Origin: Streptomyces flaveolus
GTDB lineage: Bacteria > Actinomycetota > Actinomycetes > Streptomycetales > Streptomycetaceae
DNA length: 64,000 nt
NCBI RefSeq assembly: GCF_000716535.1
Contig: NZ_JNWV01000020.1
Location: 1 to 64,000, forward strand
Direction: 5' to 3'
Shown here: piece after piece, positions 1 to 9,284 of the stretch
How positions within the stretch are numbered: the first letter of the stretch is position 1
How the letters are laid out: each line of letters opens with the position of its first letter
Made by a program: the position numbers and the translations under genes
Notes under the pieces: generated by a model
Told to the model about the DNA's origin: nothing
The model's input: the letters and a program-made list of their open reading frames with translations, nothing else
Database searches by the model: none

Positions 1-780
1 GCTGGTGATCGGTGGGAGGGGTGGGCGGCCGGCGGTCGGTGGGCGGGCGCGGCTGGCGGTCGGTGGGCGGGGGCGAATCGCGGTCGATGGGCAGGCAGGG
101 CCCAGGCTGCGGCCAGTGGGCAGGGACCGGGCGGGGCTGGTGGGCGGGGCTCGGGGCGCTGAGCCGGGTCGCGGAACCGTATGCCGGCGTTGGATCGCGG
201 GTCCATGAGCAGGGGCCGGATCGCGGGCCAGGGGCAGTGACCGGGCGCGCTGGTAGGCACTCGGGGGCGCCGGGCCGGGTCGCGCGACCGTATGCCGGAG
301 CCGGACCGCGCATCCGCAGGCAGGGGCCGGGTCGCGGAACCGTCTGCCGAAGCCGGATCGCGCGTCCGCAGGCAGGGGCCGGATCGCGGACCAGGGGCAG
401 TGACCGGGCGCGGCTGGGCACTCGGGGGCGCCGGGCCGAGCCGCGGAACCGTCTGCCGGAGCCGGACCGCGCATCCGCAGGCAGGGGCAGGATCGCGGAC
501 CAGGGGTAGTGACCGGGCGCGGCTGGGCGCTCGCGGGCGCCGGGCCGGGTCGCGGAACCTGCCGGAGCCGGGGCCGGATCGCGGGCCCGCAGGGATGGCC
601 GGCCGGGCACGGACGTGGCGGAGCTCGCGGGCGCCGGGTCGGGTCGCGCGACCGTATGCCGGAGCCGGATCGCGGGCTCCGTGGGCAGGTGCCCGGGTTT
701 GCGGGCCGGGCAAGGGGGCCGGGCTCAGGGCGCCGGGCGCCGGGCGCCGAGTTATGGACCGGTGATCCGGGCCTTGTTTG
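1..780. repeat. Degenerate ~108-bp GC-rich tandem repeats
   Basis: Imperfect tandem array with no convincing gene. Recurring blocks include agtgaccgggcgcg (near 237, 400 and 508), gccgggtcgcggaacc and gccggagccggatcgcg, spaced about 107-110 bp with one shorter step of about 51 bp. All frames on the plus strand are open simply because the repeats lack stops; the translated products are low-complexity Gly/Arg/Pro and share no family signature. The first 100 bases hold a shorter related motif (cggtcggtgggcggg). Role unknown. Confidence 0.75.
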
Positions 781-841
781 GTCCTGGTCACCGGGCCAAG
801 GGCCGGGCAGGGTGGTGGTCCCGATCACCGAGGAGGTCCCG

Positions 842-886
842 TTGAGCGTTTCGTCGAACCCGGCTGCCCGAGCGGTGGTGGCGTGA
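842..886 (+). CDS. Possible 14-residue leader peptide coupled to the B3/4 gene
   Basis: A full Shine-Dalgarno AGGAGG (831-836) stands 5 nt before TTG at 842. The frame encodes about 14 residues and stops with TGA at 884-886, so its stop overlaps the GTG start of the next gene as GTGA. That is the usual geometry of translational coupling. The downstream GTG has only a weak SD of its own, which makes delivery by this mini-ORF plausible. TTG starts are rare and the peptide has no recognisable sequence, so this could also be chance or a misplaced ribosome site. Confidence 0.35.
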   Translation: MSVSSNPAARAVVA

Positions 887-1590
887 CCGTGCGATTCCGG
901 CATGCCGACCCGGTCCGGGCCGCCTTCCCCGAGCTGTCCGCCGGCGCGCTGTACGCCGCCGGCGTCGGCTCACCCATGGAGACCGGGCCACGTGCCGCCG
1001 CGTACACCGCCCGGGCCGCGGCACGCCTGGCGGGGGCCACCGAGGGAGAGTTCCCCGAGGTGCTGGCCTGGCGGCGGGCCTTCGCCCGGATGGGGCTGAA
1101 GCCGACGCAGTACCGGTCCGCCTCCGAGTCGCTGCTGCGCCGATTGCGGAAGGAGGGGGCGCTCCCGCGCATCCATCCACTGGTGGACCTGTGCAACGCG
1201 ATCTCGGTGGCGTACGCGGTTCCGGTGGCCGTCCTCAACGTCGACCGGATCGCCGGGCCCCTGCTGGAGGTGCGCCCGGCCCTGGGAGACGAGACGTACA
1301 CGGCGTTCGGCGGCGCCGTCGAGCATCCGGCGCCCGGCGAGGTGACCTTCGTCGACTCCGCGGGCCGGGCCCACGCCCGCCGCTGGACCCACCGGCAGAG
1401 CGGCCACTCGGCGGTCGGCGCGCACACCGGGCGGGTGCTGGTGGTGACGGAGGCGATGCACGAGGGCGGCGCGGAGACCGTGGCCGAAGTGCTGAAGACG
1501 GTCGAGGAGGAGGTGGCGGCGCACTGGGGGGCCACCACGGCGACGACCGTGCTCACTCCGGCCGCCCCGGAGTTCGTCTTCGGCGGCTGA
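883..1590 (+). CDS. B3/B4 tRNA-binding domain protein
   Basis: A 235-residue protein consisting essentially of one B3/4 domain, the fold found in the beta subunit of phenylalanyl-tRNA synthetase and in free-standing proteins thought to act in tRNA or aminoacyl-tRNA quality control. The hallmarks are the stretches FARMGLKPTQYRSASESLLR and LPRIHPLVDLCNAISVAYA, followed by RWTHRQSGHSAV; these fit the free-standing family closely. The GTG at 883 was chosen because family members begin a few residues before the RFRH motif and because it overlaps the stop of a small upstream frame. Upstream in-frame starts would add repeat-derived sequence. The MocR regulator follows 16 nt downstream on the same strand. 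Substrate specificity cannot be read from the sequence. Confidence 0.8.
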   Translation: MTVRFRHADPVRAAFPELSAGALYAAGVGSPMETGPRAAAYTARAAARLAGATEGEFPEVLAWRRAFARMGLKPTQYRSASESLLRRLRKEGALPRIHPLVDLCNAISVAYAVPVAVLNVDRIAGPLLEVRPALGDETYTAFGGAVEHPAPGEVTFVDSAGRAHARRWTHRQSGHSAVGAHTGRVLVVTEAMHEGGAETVAEVLKTVEEEVAAHWGATTATTVLTPAAPEFVFGG

Positions 1591-1606
1591 CCGGCCGAGG
1601 GGCAGT

Positions 1607-3592
1607 ATGGGCGGGGTGGTGGACGAGGCGCGGGACACGGTGGAGGTGCCGGGGCGTGGCTCGGACTTCCTGCAACTGGCGGTCACCGACGTGCCCGCCG
1701 GCGGGAAGGCGGAGTGGCTGGCCGGACGGCTCAGGCAGGCCATAGCCGACGGCCGGCTGGCGGTGGGCAGCAGACTGCCGCCGACCCGGGTGCTCGCGGC
1801 GGAACTGCGCGTGTCGCGGGGCGTGGTGACCGAGGCGTACCGACGCCTCGCCGAGGACGGCCAGGTGGCGGGCCGCCGACGCGGAGGCACGGTGGTGGTG
1901 GCGGTGCCGTTCACCACCACGCCGCCGGCTCCGGGCGACGGCCCCGGAGAAGGGGGAGGGGGCGTGCCTGCCGCGGGCGGCGCGGGTCGGCACGAGTCGC
2001 CGGGTGGGGGTGAGGCACGCGCAGACGACCCGACCATGCCTCCGCGGTCGCCTCGGCAACCGGGCCCACCAGCACCGCCGATGCGGCGCGTCGGCGGGCC
2101 AGGAGGGCCGTACGCCGATCGAGGAACCCGCGGGCCCGACCGCCCGTACACCGGTCGACACGACGACGGGTCCGCTGTCCCGGGCGCCGGTCAAGGCACC
2201 TCCGGATCCCGTTGGTCGTACCCCGTTCAAGCCACCGATGAGGCCGGTCCTCCGTACGCCGATCGGCGAGTCAGCGGGTCCACCAGTCCCCACCCCGGGC
2301 AAGACACCGCCCGATCCCCCGGGCCGTATCCCGCTCAAGCCACCGATGAGCGGGGTCGGCCGCACGGCGGTCCACACGTCAGCGGGTCCACCGGTCCCCA
2401 CGCCGGGCAAGACACCCCCCGATCCCCCGGGCCATTCCCCCGCCAAGGCGCCGGTGGGCTGTTCGGCGGGGAACCCGGCGCGGACGTCTTCGACGCGTTG
2501 CGGGCCGCGCCGGCCGCTGTCGACTTCACGCCCGGCCGGCCCGACCTCACCACCTTTCCCCGGGCCGCCTGGCTGCGGGCGGAGCGGGCGGTGCTCGCCG
2601 AGTTGTCCGCCGAGGAGCTCGGCTACGGCGACCCGCGCGGCGCGCCCCGGCTGCGGCGGGCCGTCGCCGACTGGCTCGCGCGGGTGCGGGGTGTGCGCGT
2701 GGAGCCGGACGCGGTGCTGATCGTCGCGGGCACCGCGCAGGCGCTCACCCTGCTGCACCCGGTGCTGCGGGCGGACGGCGTCGACGCGGTCGCGGTGGAG
2801 GATCCCGGCTCGCTCGGGGCCCGCCAGCACCTGCGGAACGGGGGTCTGGCCACCCCGCCGGTGCCGGTCGACGAGGAGGGCGTACGGGTCGACGCGCTGC
2901 GCGCGACCGGCGCCCGGGCCGTCCTGCTCACGCCCGCCCATCAGTTCCCCACCGGCGTGGTGACCAGCGGCGAACGCCGGCGGGAGCTGCTGGAGTGGGC
3001 GCGGGACGGCGGACTGATCCTGGAGGACGACTACGACGCGGAGCACCGTTACGACCGGCCCCCGGTCCCGGCGCTGCGCGCGCTGCTGGCCGACCGGGTC
3101 TGCTACCTGGGCAGCGTGTCGAAACTGCTCGCGCCGGCGCTGCGGATCGGCTGGCTGGTGGCACCGGCGCCGTACCGCGCGTCGCTGGTCGACGCCAAAC
3201 GCTTCAACGACCTGGGCAACGCGGTGCTGCCGCAGCTCGTGCTCGCCCGGCTGATGGAGTCCGGTGAACTGGAGCGGCACCTGCGGCTGCTGCGCGGGCG
3301 TCACCGCAGGCGCCGGGACGCGATGATCGCCGCCCTGGCCGAGCATCTGCCGGGGGTGCGGGTGCACGGGGCCGCGGCGGGCCTGCATCTGACGGTGACG
3401 TACGCCTCGCACGTGCCGGACACCGAGTTCGCCGCGGCGGCGCTCGCGCGCGGTGTGAAGTGCCAGCCGCTGTCCTGGCACCGGCAGTCGCCCGGCCCGC
3501 CCGGTCTGGTCCTCGGTTACGCGGCCACCCCGCCGGGTGTCGTGGCGGAGGGCGTGGCGTTGCTCGGCAGGACCCTGCGTGAGCTGGCCTGA
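1607..3592 (+). CDS. MocR-type GntR/aminotransferase fusion regulator
   Basis: A 661-residue regulator of the MocR/PdxR type. Residues about 25-105 form a GntR winged helix (AGGKAEWLAGRLRQAIADGR, then SRLPPTRVLAAELRVSRG). Residues about 290-660 are a fold-type I aminotransferase-like domain that binds PLP; the Schiff-base lysine is K506 in GSVSKLLAPALRIGW. Proteins of this class sense PLP or an amine and activate vitamin B6, GABA or taurine genes. Family members are usually 450-500 residues. Here the linker (about 105-285) is enlarged by Pro/Gly/Ser-rich sequence that contains two 36-residue repeats. The downstream gene is convergent, so no obvious target operon is linked except possibly the preceding B3/4 gene. 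The ATG at 1607 overlaps no upstream gene. Confidence 0.85.
   Translation: MGGVVDEARDTVEVPGRGSDFLQLAVTDVPAGGKAEWLAGRLRQAIADGRLAVGSRLPPTRVLAAELRVSRGVVTEAYRRLAEDGQVAGRRRGGTVVVAVPFTTTPPAPGDGPGEGGGGVPAAGGAGRHESPGGGEARADDPTMPPRSPRQPGPPAPPMRRVGGPGGPYADRGTRGPDRPYTGRHDDGSAVPGAGQGTSGSRWSYPVQATDEAGPPYADRRVSGSTSPHPGQDTARSPGPYPAQATDERGRPHGGPHVSGSTGPHAGQDTPRSPGPFPRQGAGGLFGGEPGADVFDALRAAPAAVDFTPGRPDLTTFPRAAWLRAERAVLAELSAEELGYGDPRGAPRLRRAVADWLARVRGVRVEPDAVLIVAGTAQALTLLHPVLRADGVDAVAVEDPGSLGARQHLRNGGLATPPVPVDEEGVRVDALRATGARAVLLTPAHQFPTGVVTSGERRRELLEWARDGGLILEDDYDAEHRYDRPPVPALRALLADRVCYLGSVSKLLAPALRIGWLVAPAPYRASLVDAKRFNDLGNAVLPQLVLARLMESGELERHLRLLRGRHRRRRDAMIAALAEHLPGVRVHGAAAGLHLTVTYASHVPDTEFAAAALARGVKCQPLSWHRQSPGPPGLVLGYAATPPGVVAEGVALLGRTLRELA
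2218..2433 (+). repeat. Two in-frame 108-bp repeats inside the MocR linker
   Basis: Two adjacent copies (2218-2325 and 2326-2433) of a 108-bp unit encode 36 residues each, starting YPVQATDE and YPAQATDE and both ending in SPGP. A third, degenerate start (FPRQGAGG) follows, and partial units precede it. The unit length is a multiple of three, so expansion keeps the frame. Both copies lie in the linker between DNA-binding and PLP domains. Confidence 0.85.
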
Positions 3593-3641
3593 TACTGCCT
3601 GAGCCGGCCTGACAGAGGCTGGGCCGGGCGCCGGCGGGGTC

Positions 3642-4094
3642 TCAGGTCGCCGGTTCGCGATGCGACGCCAGTGCCCAGAGCACGAAGACGTCGATCGCCA
3701 GCAGGATCAGCGACCAGACGGGCGCGTAGGGCAGGAACAGGAACTGCGAGATGAGGCTGAGCGCGACGAGGACCAGACCGACGATGCGGGCCCAGGCCAT
3801 GCCCATGAGCAGTCCGATGCCGGTGGCCAGGACCAGGGCGCCGATGACGATGTGGATGACGCCCCAGCCGGTGAGGTTCATCTTGTAGATGTAGGTGCCT
3901 ATGCGGAAGTAGACGGCGTCCCCGGCGACCGCGGCGATCCCCTGGAAGAGGGCGAGGAGGCCGCCGCACATCATGAGGACTCCGGCGAACGTGACGCCGC
4001 CGGTCGCCCAGCTGCCGCCTCGGGCGCCGGGCTGCCGCGGCGGCCACGCGCCGCCCGAGCTGGTCGGTCCGGTGGGCTGCGCTGCCTGGCTCAT
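3642..4094 (-). CDS. Small four-TM membrane protein (DUF7144-like)
   Basis: A 150-residue integral membrane protein. A Gly/Pro-rich cytoplasmic N-terminus of about 30 residues precedes four hydrophobic segments (about 33-55, 75-95, 97-115 and 118-140). It resembles the common Streptomyces family of small membrane proteins that I believe is catalogued as DUF7144; no function is known for it. The ATG at 4094 is preceded by AAAGGA; the upstream in-frame extension lacks a ribosome site. The gene converges with the MocR regulator with a 49-nt gap. Confidence 0.7.
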   Translation of the reverse strand: MSQAAQPTGPTSSGGAWPPRQPGARGGSWATGGVTFAGVLMMCGGLLALFQGIAAVAGDAVYFRIGTYIYKMNLTGWGVIHIVIGALVLATGIGLLMGMAWARIVGLVLVALSLISQFLFLPYAPVWSLILLAIDVFVLWALASHREPAT

Positions 4095-4256
4095 GAACGT
4101 GTCCTTTCTGCCTCCCCGTTCGACCGGAACCCGCGCGCTCGCATGGAGCACGTGGGCACTCCGAGCGTTGGCCAGGCAGCCGCCGGGCGCACCAAGGGGT
4201 ACGCCGTTCGGGTGACCCGCGTCGATCCGCGCCGGGTCGGCCGGCGGTGGCGTCCG

Positions 4257-4766
4257 TCAGCCGACCTGCCGGGCGAACGCCTCGTACGCCCGTTCGTCGA
4301 AGAGCACGAAGCGTGCCTCCTCCACCGCCGTCGGCGTGTTCCGGACCGTCTCCACGGCGATGCGGGCCGCGTCCTCCATCGGCCACCGGTAGACGCCGGT
4401 GGAGACGGCGGGGAAGGCGACGGTCCGGGCGCCGAGTTCGTCGGCGACGCGCAGGGACTCGCGGTAGCAGGAGGCCAGCAGATGCGAGCGGTCCTCCTCG
4501 GCCGAGTACACCGGACCGACGGTGTGGATCACCCAGCGGGCGTCCAGTCCGCCCGCCGTGGTGGCGACCGCCTGGCCCGTGGGGAGGCCCTTTCCGTACC
4601 GGGAGGCACGCAGGGCGCGGCACTCCTCAAGGATGGCGGGGCCGCCCCGGCGGTGGATCGCGCCGTCCACGCCTCCGCCGCCGAGCAGGGAGGAGTTCGC
4701 CGCGTTGACGATGGCGTCGGCGTGCTGCCGGGTGATGTCGCCCTGGACGAGGGTGATGGTGGTCAT
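4257..4766 (-). CDS. Macrodomain protein (O-acetyl-ADP-ribose deacetylase-like)
   Basis: A 169-residue single macrodomain of the YmdB/Appr-1''-p-processing type. Such proteins bind or hydrolyse ADP-ribose derivatives, for example removing O-acetyl or ADP-ribosyl groups. The diagnostic features are VQGDITRQHADAIVNAANSS (first loop, with the catalytic-site Asn), LLGGGGVDGAIHRRGG (second loop), VIHTVGP and the AFPAVSTGVYRWP phosphate-binding loop. The length equals a free-standing enzyme. It lies 46 nt downstream of the FAD oxidoreductase on the same strand, so co-transcription is possible, but no partner ADP-ribosyltransferase is visible nearby. Confidence 0.9.
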   Translation of the reverse strand: MTTITLVQGDITRQHADAIVNAANSSLLGGGGVDGAIHRRGGPAILEECRALRASRYGKGLPTGQAVATTAGGLDARWVIHTVGPVYSAEEDRSHLLASCYRESLRVADELGARTVAFPAVSTGVYRWPMEDAARIAVETVRNTPTAVEEARFVLFDERAYEAFARQVG

Positions 4767-4812
4767 GTCTGCCTCAGCCGGTAGCGGTCATGTCCGCCCC
4801 GGTCGGCGGCGC

Positions 4813-6231
4813 TCATGCCTGCCTCAGTCTCCGCCAGACGGCCTTGGCCGCGTTGTGTCCGGACATGCCGTGGACGCCGGGCCCGGGCGGGGTGGCCGAG
4901 GAGCAGATGAAGACGGCCGGGTGGGGGGTGTGGTACGGGAACAGGGTCGGCTTGGGGCGCAGCAGCAGTTGGAGTCCGGAGGCCGCGCCGCAGGCGATGT
5001 CGCCGCCGACGTAGTTGGCGTTGCGGGCGGCCATCTCGGCGGGTCCGGCGGTGGCGCGGGCGAGCACGCGGTCGCGGAATCCGGGGGCGAACCGCTCGAG
5101 CTGGCGTTCTATGGCGTCGGTGAGGTCGCCGGACCAGCCGTTCGGCACATGGCCGTAGGCCCAGAAGACGTGCTTGCCCTCGGGGGCGCGGGTGGGGTCG
5201 ACCAGACTGGGCTGCACGGTGATCATGAACGGTCTGTCGGGGGCGCGGCCCTCGCGGGAGGCAGCGCGCAGGGCGGTGCCGATCTCGGCGTGGCTCGCGC
5301 CGATCTGGACGGTGCCGGCGGTGCGGGCCTCGGGCGCGGTCCAGGGCACGGGACCGTCCAGCGCGTAGTCGATCTTGAAGACGCTGGGGCCGTAGCGGTA
5401 ACGCGCGTAGTGGTCGCCGAAGCCCGCGATCCGGGCGAGCGCGGCGGGCGAGGTGTCGAAGACGTACGCGCGCGCGGGCGGCAGGTCGTCGAGGCGCTTG
5501 ACCTCGTAGTCGGTGTGCACGGCGCCGCCGAGGTCGGTCAGGTAGGCGGCGAGGGCGTCGGAGATGGCCTGGGAGCCGCCGCGGGGCACCGGCCAGCCGC
5601 GGGCGTGGGCGGAGAGGGCGAAGACGAGTCCGATGGCGCTGGTGGCCAGGCCGTTCAGCGGTGCCATCACATGGCCGACCAGGCCGGCGAACAGGGTCTT
5701 GAACCGCTCGTCCTTGAAGCGGCGCATCAGCCAGGTGGACGGCGGGAGCCCGGCCAGGCCGAAGCGGGCCAGGGTGACCGGGTCGCGGGGCAGCGCGGTC
5801 AGCGGCAGGGACATGAAGTCCCGGACGAGGGTGTCCCAGTGGGCGAGGAGCGGCTCGACCAGTCTGCGGTACGCGCCCGCGTCGCGCGGTCCGAAGGAGG
5901 CGGCGGTCTCGGCGACCGAGCGGGACAGCACGGCCGCGGTGCCGTCCGGGAACGGGTGGGCCATGGGCAGCGGGGCGTGCAGCCACTCGAGGCCGTACCG
6001 GTCGAGCGGCAGGGCGCGGAACGCCGGGGAGTTGATGCCGAGGGGGTGCGCGGCCGAGCACGGGTCGTGCCGGAAGCCGGGGAGGGTCAGCTCCTCGGTG
6101 CGGGCGCCGCCGCCGACGGTGGGCTTCGCCTCGAACAGGGCCACGGAGAAGCCGCGGCGGGCCAGCTCCACGGCTGCGGTCAGTCCGTTCGGTCCCGCAC
6201 CCACCACGACCGCATCGAGCATCGACGGCAC
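4813..6231 (-). CDS. Phytoene-desaturase-like NAD(P)/FAD oxidoreductase
   Basis: A 472-residue flavoprotein of the amine-oxidase/carotenoid-desaturase superfamily. The N-terminal Rossmann motif [19 protein letters not shown] (about residues 9-27) binds the FAD ADP moiety, and the C-terminal motif [17 protein letters not shown] near residues 445-462 completes the FAD site. Homologues are often annotated as phytoene desaturases, yet no carotenoid genes (crtB, crtE) are nearby and this subfamily is generally of unknown substrate. ATG starts at 6231 and 6222 are both possible. The reverse-strand neighbours (macrodomain downstream, inositol-phosphatase-like upstream) do not indicate a pathway. Confidence 0.8.
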   Translation of the reverse strand: MPSMLDAVVVGAGPNGLTAAVELARRGFSVALFEAKPTVGGGARTEELTLPGFRHDPCSAAHPLGINSPAFRALPLDRYGLEWLHAPLPMAHPFPDGTAAVLSRSVAETAASFGPRDAGAYRRLVEPLLAHWDTLVRDFMSLPLTALPRDPVTLARFGLAGLPPSTWLMRRFKDERFKTLFAGLVGHVMAPLNGLATSAIGLVFALSAHARGWPVPRGGSQAISDALAAYLTDLGGAVHTDYEVKRLDDLPPARAYVFDTSPAALARIAGFGDHYARYRYGPSVFKIDYALDGPVPWTAPEARTAGTVQIGASHAEIGTALRAASREGRAPDRPFMITVQPSLVDPTRAPEGKHVFWAYGHVPNGWSGDLTDAIERQLERFAPGFRDRVLARATAGPAEMAARNANYVGGDIACGAASGLQLLLRPKPTLFPYHTPHPAVFICSSATPPGPGVHGMSGHNAAKAVWRRLRQA

Positions 6232-6319
6232 CTTCGGACCCCTTCGTCAGCCGATGGCCATTCGGGATCAGGATATGCCGGGGGTCTGACACTCCCCCGG
6301 GCCGGGTGGCCCCGGGGGG

Positions 6320-7165
6320 TCAGGACGCGGTGCGCAGCAGGTCCGCCACGCGGCGGGCGGTGGCGGCGTCCCGGGCGGCGGTGAACGGCAGGGCGTTGCC
6401 GCCGGTCACGCGGAACGGCTCGCCGGTCAGGGTGAGGTGCGTGCCGCCCGCCTCCTCGACCAGGAGCAGACCGGCCGCGTGGTCCCAGGCGGCCTCCCAG
6501 GAGAACGCGACGGCGTCCAACTCGCCCCGGGCCACGGCGAGATACTCCAGGCCCGCGGAGCCGCACGCGCGCGGGGCGAAGCCGTCGGTCCACAGGGGGC
6601 GCAGGGCGCGCTTCTGCTCGTCGGTGGTGTAGTCCGGGTGGGAGGTGGCGACCACGAGGTCCCGGCCGGGGGCGGGCGGGCCGGCGAACAGCCGCTCGCC
6701 GTCGAGGAAGGCGCCCCGGCCGCGGACGGCGGTGGCGAACTGGTCGCGCGCCGCCGCGTAGGTCCAGGAGGCGATCACGGTGCCCCGCTGGACGAGCGCC
6801 ACCAGCGTGCAGAAGCCGTCGTCGCCGTGCACGAACTGACGGGTGCCGTCGACCGGGTCGACGATCCACACCGGTACGTCGTCCTGGAGCGCCCGGTACA
6901 CCGCCGGGTCGGCGTGCACCGCCTCCTCGCCGACGACCACCGAGCCGGGCAGCAGGGTGCCGAGGTCCTCGGTGAGCCGCAGTTCGGCGAGGCGGTCGGC
7001 GTCCGTCACCAGGTCGTGGGGGCCGCTCTTCTGGTCGACCTCGTCCGCGGCGAGGTGGCGGAAGCGGGGCAGGATCTCGGCCGCGGCGGCCTTGCGGACC
7101 GCTTCCTCCACGTCGGCCGAGCAGCGGGCGAGAAACTCGTCGATGGTTTCCGTCTCTTCGATCAT
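6320..7165 (-). CDS. Inositol monophosphatase family phosphatase
   Basis: A Mg2+-dependent sugar/inositol or 3'-phosphoadenosine phosphatase of the IMPase superfamily, about 281 residues. The metal-site motifs are present in order: HDLVTDADR, VVGEEAVHAD (Glu ligand), WIVDPVDGTRQFV (the DPxDGT signature) and WEAAWDHAAGLLLVEEAGG near the C-terminus. Starts at 7165, 7174 (ATG) and 7195 (TTG) are all in frame. I prefer 7165 because family alignments begin close to IEETETIDEF; the GTGGGG at about 9 nt before 7174 is an argument for the longer form. Substrate unknown; no inositol pathway genes are adjacent. Confidence 0.85.
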   Translation of the reverse strand: MIEETETIDEFLARCSADVEEAVRKAAAAEILPRFRHLAADEVDQKSGPHDLVTDADRLAELRLTEDLGTLLPGSVVVGEEAVHADPAVYRALQDDVPVWIVDPVDGTRQFVHGDDGFCTLVALVQRGTVIASWTYAAARDQFATAVRGRGAFLDGERLFAGPPAPGRDLVVATSHPDYTTDEQKRALRPLWTDGFAPRACGSAGLEYLAVARGELDAVAFSWEAAWDHAAGLLLVEEAGGTHLTLTGEPFRVTGGNALPFTAARDAATARRVADLLRTAS

Positions 7166-7277
7166 GCCCCCCATGAGAGCACGCCCCACTGACAATCCCC
7201 GCCCACGTTCGGTGTACCCGGGGTGGAATCGGGGTGAAGAGCGGGGATCGGCGGCTCCGGCCGGGCCGGGCCGGCCG

Positions 7278-9098
7278 TCAGCGGCCGACGGCGTACCCCT
7301 GCATGCCGCGCGGATTGGCCGCCGCCGACAGGACGCCGGTCTCCGGGTCCCGGGCCACCGCGCACAGCCGCCCCTCGGACCAGGCGGGGCCGACGGTGAC
7401 GTCGTGGCCGCGCCGCAGCAGCTCCTCGATCACCCCGGGGTCCATGCGGGACTCCACGGTCACGCCGCCGGGGTGCCGGCCGCGCGGGTGGAAGGATCCG
7501 GGGTGGTTGTCGTTGTGCCAGTTGGGGGCGTCGACGGCGCCCTGGAGGTCGAGGCCGCCCCGGACGGGGGCGCGCAGCGCGGCGGCCAGGAAGAAGTGCA
7601 GTTGCCACTGGTCCTGCTGGTCGCCGCCGGGCGTGCCGAACGCCATGACCGGCACGCCGTCGCGCAGCGCGAGGGACGGGGTGAGGGTGGTGCGGGGGCG
7701 GCGGCCGGGGGTGAGAGAGCCGGGGAGGCCCTCTTCCAGCCAGGTCATCTGCAGTCGGGTGCCGAGCGGGAAGCCCAGCTCGGGGACGACGGGGTTGGAC
7801 TGGAGCCAGCCGCCGCTGGGCGTGGCCGCGATCATGTTGCCCCAGCGGTCGACGACGTCCAGGTGGCAGGTGTCGCCGCGGGTCGTGCCGTCGGCGGCGA
7901 CCTCGGGCTCCCCGGGCAGCGTCGCGACGGTCGGTTCGCCGGCGCCCATCGGGTCGAAGCCGTGCTCCGCGCCGGACGGCACGCGCGCGTGTGCCCGTGC
8001 GGGCAGCCGCGGGGTACGGCCGCCGGGGCTGCCGGGGCGCAGCTCGTGGTCCGCGTCGTCGCCGACGAGGGCCCGCCGGGCCGCGTTGTACTCGTCCGAC
8101 AGCAGGTCCGTGAGGGGCACCTCGGCGGCGTCCCCGTACCAGGCCTCGCGGTCGGCCATGGCGAGCTTGCAGCCCTCGATCAGCAGGTGGACGTAGTCGG
8201 CGGAGCCGTAGGCGGGCAGCTCGGGCGGGAGCAGGGCGAGCTGCTGGAGCAGCACCGGGCCCTGGCTCCAGGGGCCGGCCTTGCACACCGTCCAGCCGTT
8301 CCAGTCGTACGTCACCGGTGTCTCGTAGGTCGCCGACCAGCCGGCGAGGTCGGCCTCGGTGAGGGTGCCGGTGTGCCGCTCGCCGCTGGTGTCCAGGGTG
8401 GGCCGCTCGGACTGCCGTACCAGGGCCTCGGCGATGAAGCCGGAGCGCCACACCTCGCGCGCGGCGTCGATCCGGGCCTCCCGCCCGCCCGCGCCGGCGG
8501 TCTCGGCCAGCAGCCGCTTCCAGGTGGCGGCCAGGGCGGGGTTGCGCAGGAGCGTGCCGGGGCGGGGCGGCCGGCCGGACGGCAGGTACAGCTCCGCCGA
8601 CGAGGTCCACTCGGTCTCGAACAGCCGCCGTACGCTCTCGACGGTGAGGCCGACGTTCTCCACGGGCGCGTGCCCGTGTTCGGCGTAGCCGATGGCGTAC
8701 TTCAGGACGTCGTCCAGGGACTTGGTGCCGTGGTCGCGCAGGAGCAGCAGCCAGGCGTCGAAGGCACCGGGCACGGCGGCGGCGAGCGGTCCGGTGCCCG
8801 GTACGAGGTCCAGCCCGAGTCCCCGGTAGTGGGCCACCGTCGCGCCCGCCGGGGCCACGCCCTGCCCGCACAGCACGCGCACCGCGCCGCCCGCAGGGGC
8901 GAGCAGGATCGGCACCTCGCCGGCCGGCCCGTTGAGGTGCGGCTCCACGACGTGCAGCACGAACGCCCCGGCCACGGCCGCGTCGAACGCGTTGCCCCCG
9001 TCCTCCAGCACCGCCATCGCCGACTGGGAGGCGAGCCAGTGGGTGGAGGACACCATGCCGAAGGTGCCCTGGAGTGTGGGGCGGGTCGTGAACTGCAT
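7278..9098 (-). CDS. Cytoplasmic gamma-glutamyltransferase-family Ntn hydrolase
   Basis: A 606-residue member of the gamma-glutamyltranspeptidase family, which self-cleaves to expose an N-terminal Thr nucleophile. The predicted nucleophile is T410 in GDTCHLDVVDRWGNM. Other family motifs are LEDGGNAFDAAVAGAFVLHV near the start, AFGTPGGDQQDQWQL and DAPNWHNDN. No signal peptide is present, unlike the second homologue at 33473-35275, so the product should stay in the cytoplasm, as cephalosporin-acylase-like or YwrD-like members do. The gene is divergent from the SDR gene with a 216-bp intergenic region. It may hydrolyse a gamma-glutamyl or other amide rather than glutathione; the sequence does not decide. 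Confidence 0.85.
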   Translation of the reverse strand: MQFTTRPTLQGTFGMVSSTHWLASQSAMAVLEDGGNAFDAAVAGAFVLHVVEPHLNGPAGEVPILLAPAGGAVRVLCGQGVAPAGATVAHYRGLGLDLVPGTGPLAAAVPGAFDAWLLLLRDHGTKSLDDVLKYAIGYAEHGHAPVENVGLTVESVRRLFETEWTSSAELYLPSGRPPRPGTLLRNPALAATWKRLLAETAGAGGREARIDAAREVWRSGFIAEALVRQSERPTLDTSGERHTGTLTEADLAGWSATYETPVTYDWNGWTVCKAGPWSQGPVLLQQLALLPPELPAYGSADYVHLLIEGCKLAMADREAWYGDAAEVPLTDLLSDEYNAARRALVGDDADHELRPGSPGGRTPRLPARAHARVPSGAEHGFDPMGAGEPTVATLPGEPEVAADGTTRGDTCHLDVVDRWGNMIAATPSGGWLQSNPVVPELGFPLGTRLQMTWLEEGLPGSLTPGRRPRTTLTPSLALRDGVPVMAFGTPGGDQQDQWQLHFFLAAALRAPVRGGLDLQGAVDAPNWHNDNHPGSFHPRGRHPGGVTVESRMDPGVIEELLRRGHDVTVGPAWSEGRLCAVARDPETGVLSAAANPRGMQGYAVGR

Positions 9099-9284
9099 CT
9101 CTCACCTCGGTGTCCGGCGCGTCGGTGGCCATATCCAACATCAAAACCGTCCGTGAGGAGTCCGGGAAGAGCGAGCACACCCCTAGATAGTTCTTGATTA
9201 AACATTCCACTATCGCTACGGTGGTGTCACCGCTACGACGGGGCCCCTGACCACACCTGGGAGCCCACGCGCGGCTGAATTGTG

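Noticed and set aside
12..845. Several long overlapping plus-strand frames in the first 0.8 kb
   Set aside because: They arise from a stop-free GC-rich repeat array in all three frames; products are low complexity and no ribosome site or family motif supports any of them.
4813..6231. Carotenoid biosynthesis locus
   Set aside because: The oxidoreductase resembles phytoene desaturases, but no other carotenoid gene is nearby, so only the superfamily is called.
4522..6384. 620-codon frame on the plus strand opposite the FAD oxidoreductase
   Set aside because: It is a shadow of the minus-strand gene, which has clear FAD motifs; the plus-strand product is Gly/Arg/Val-rich without motifs.
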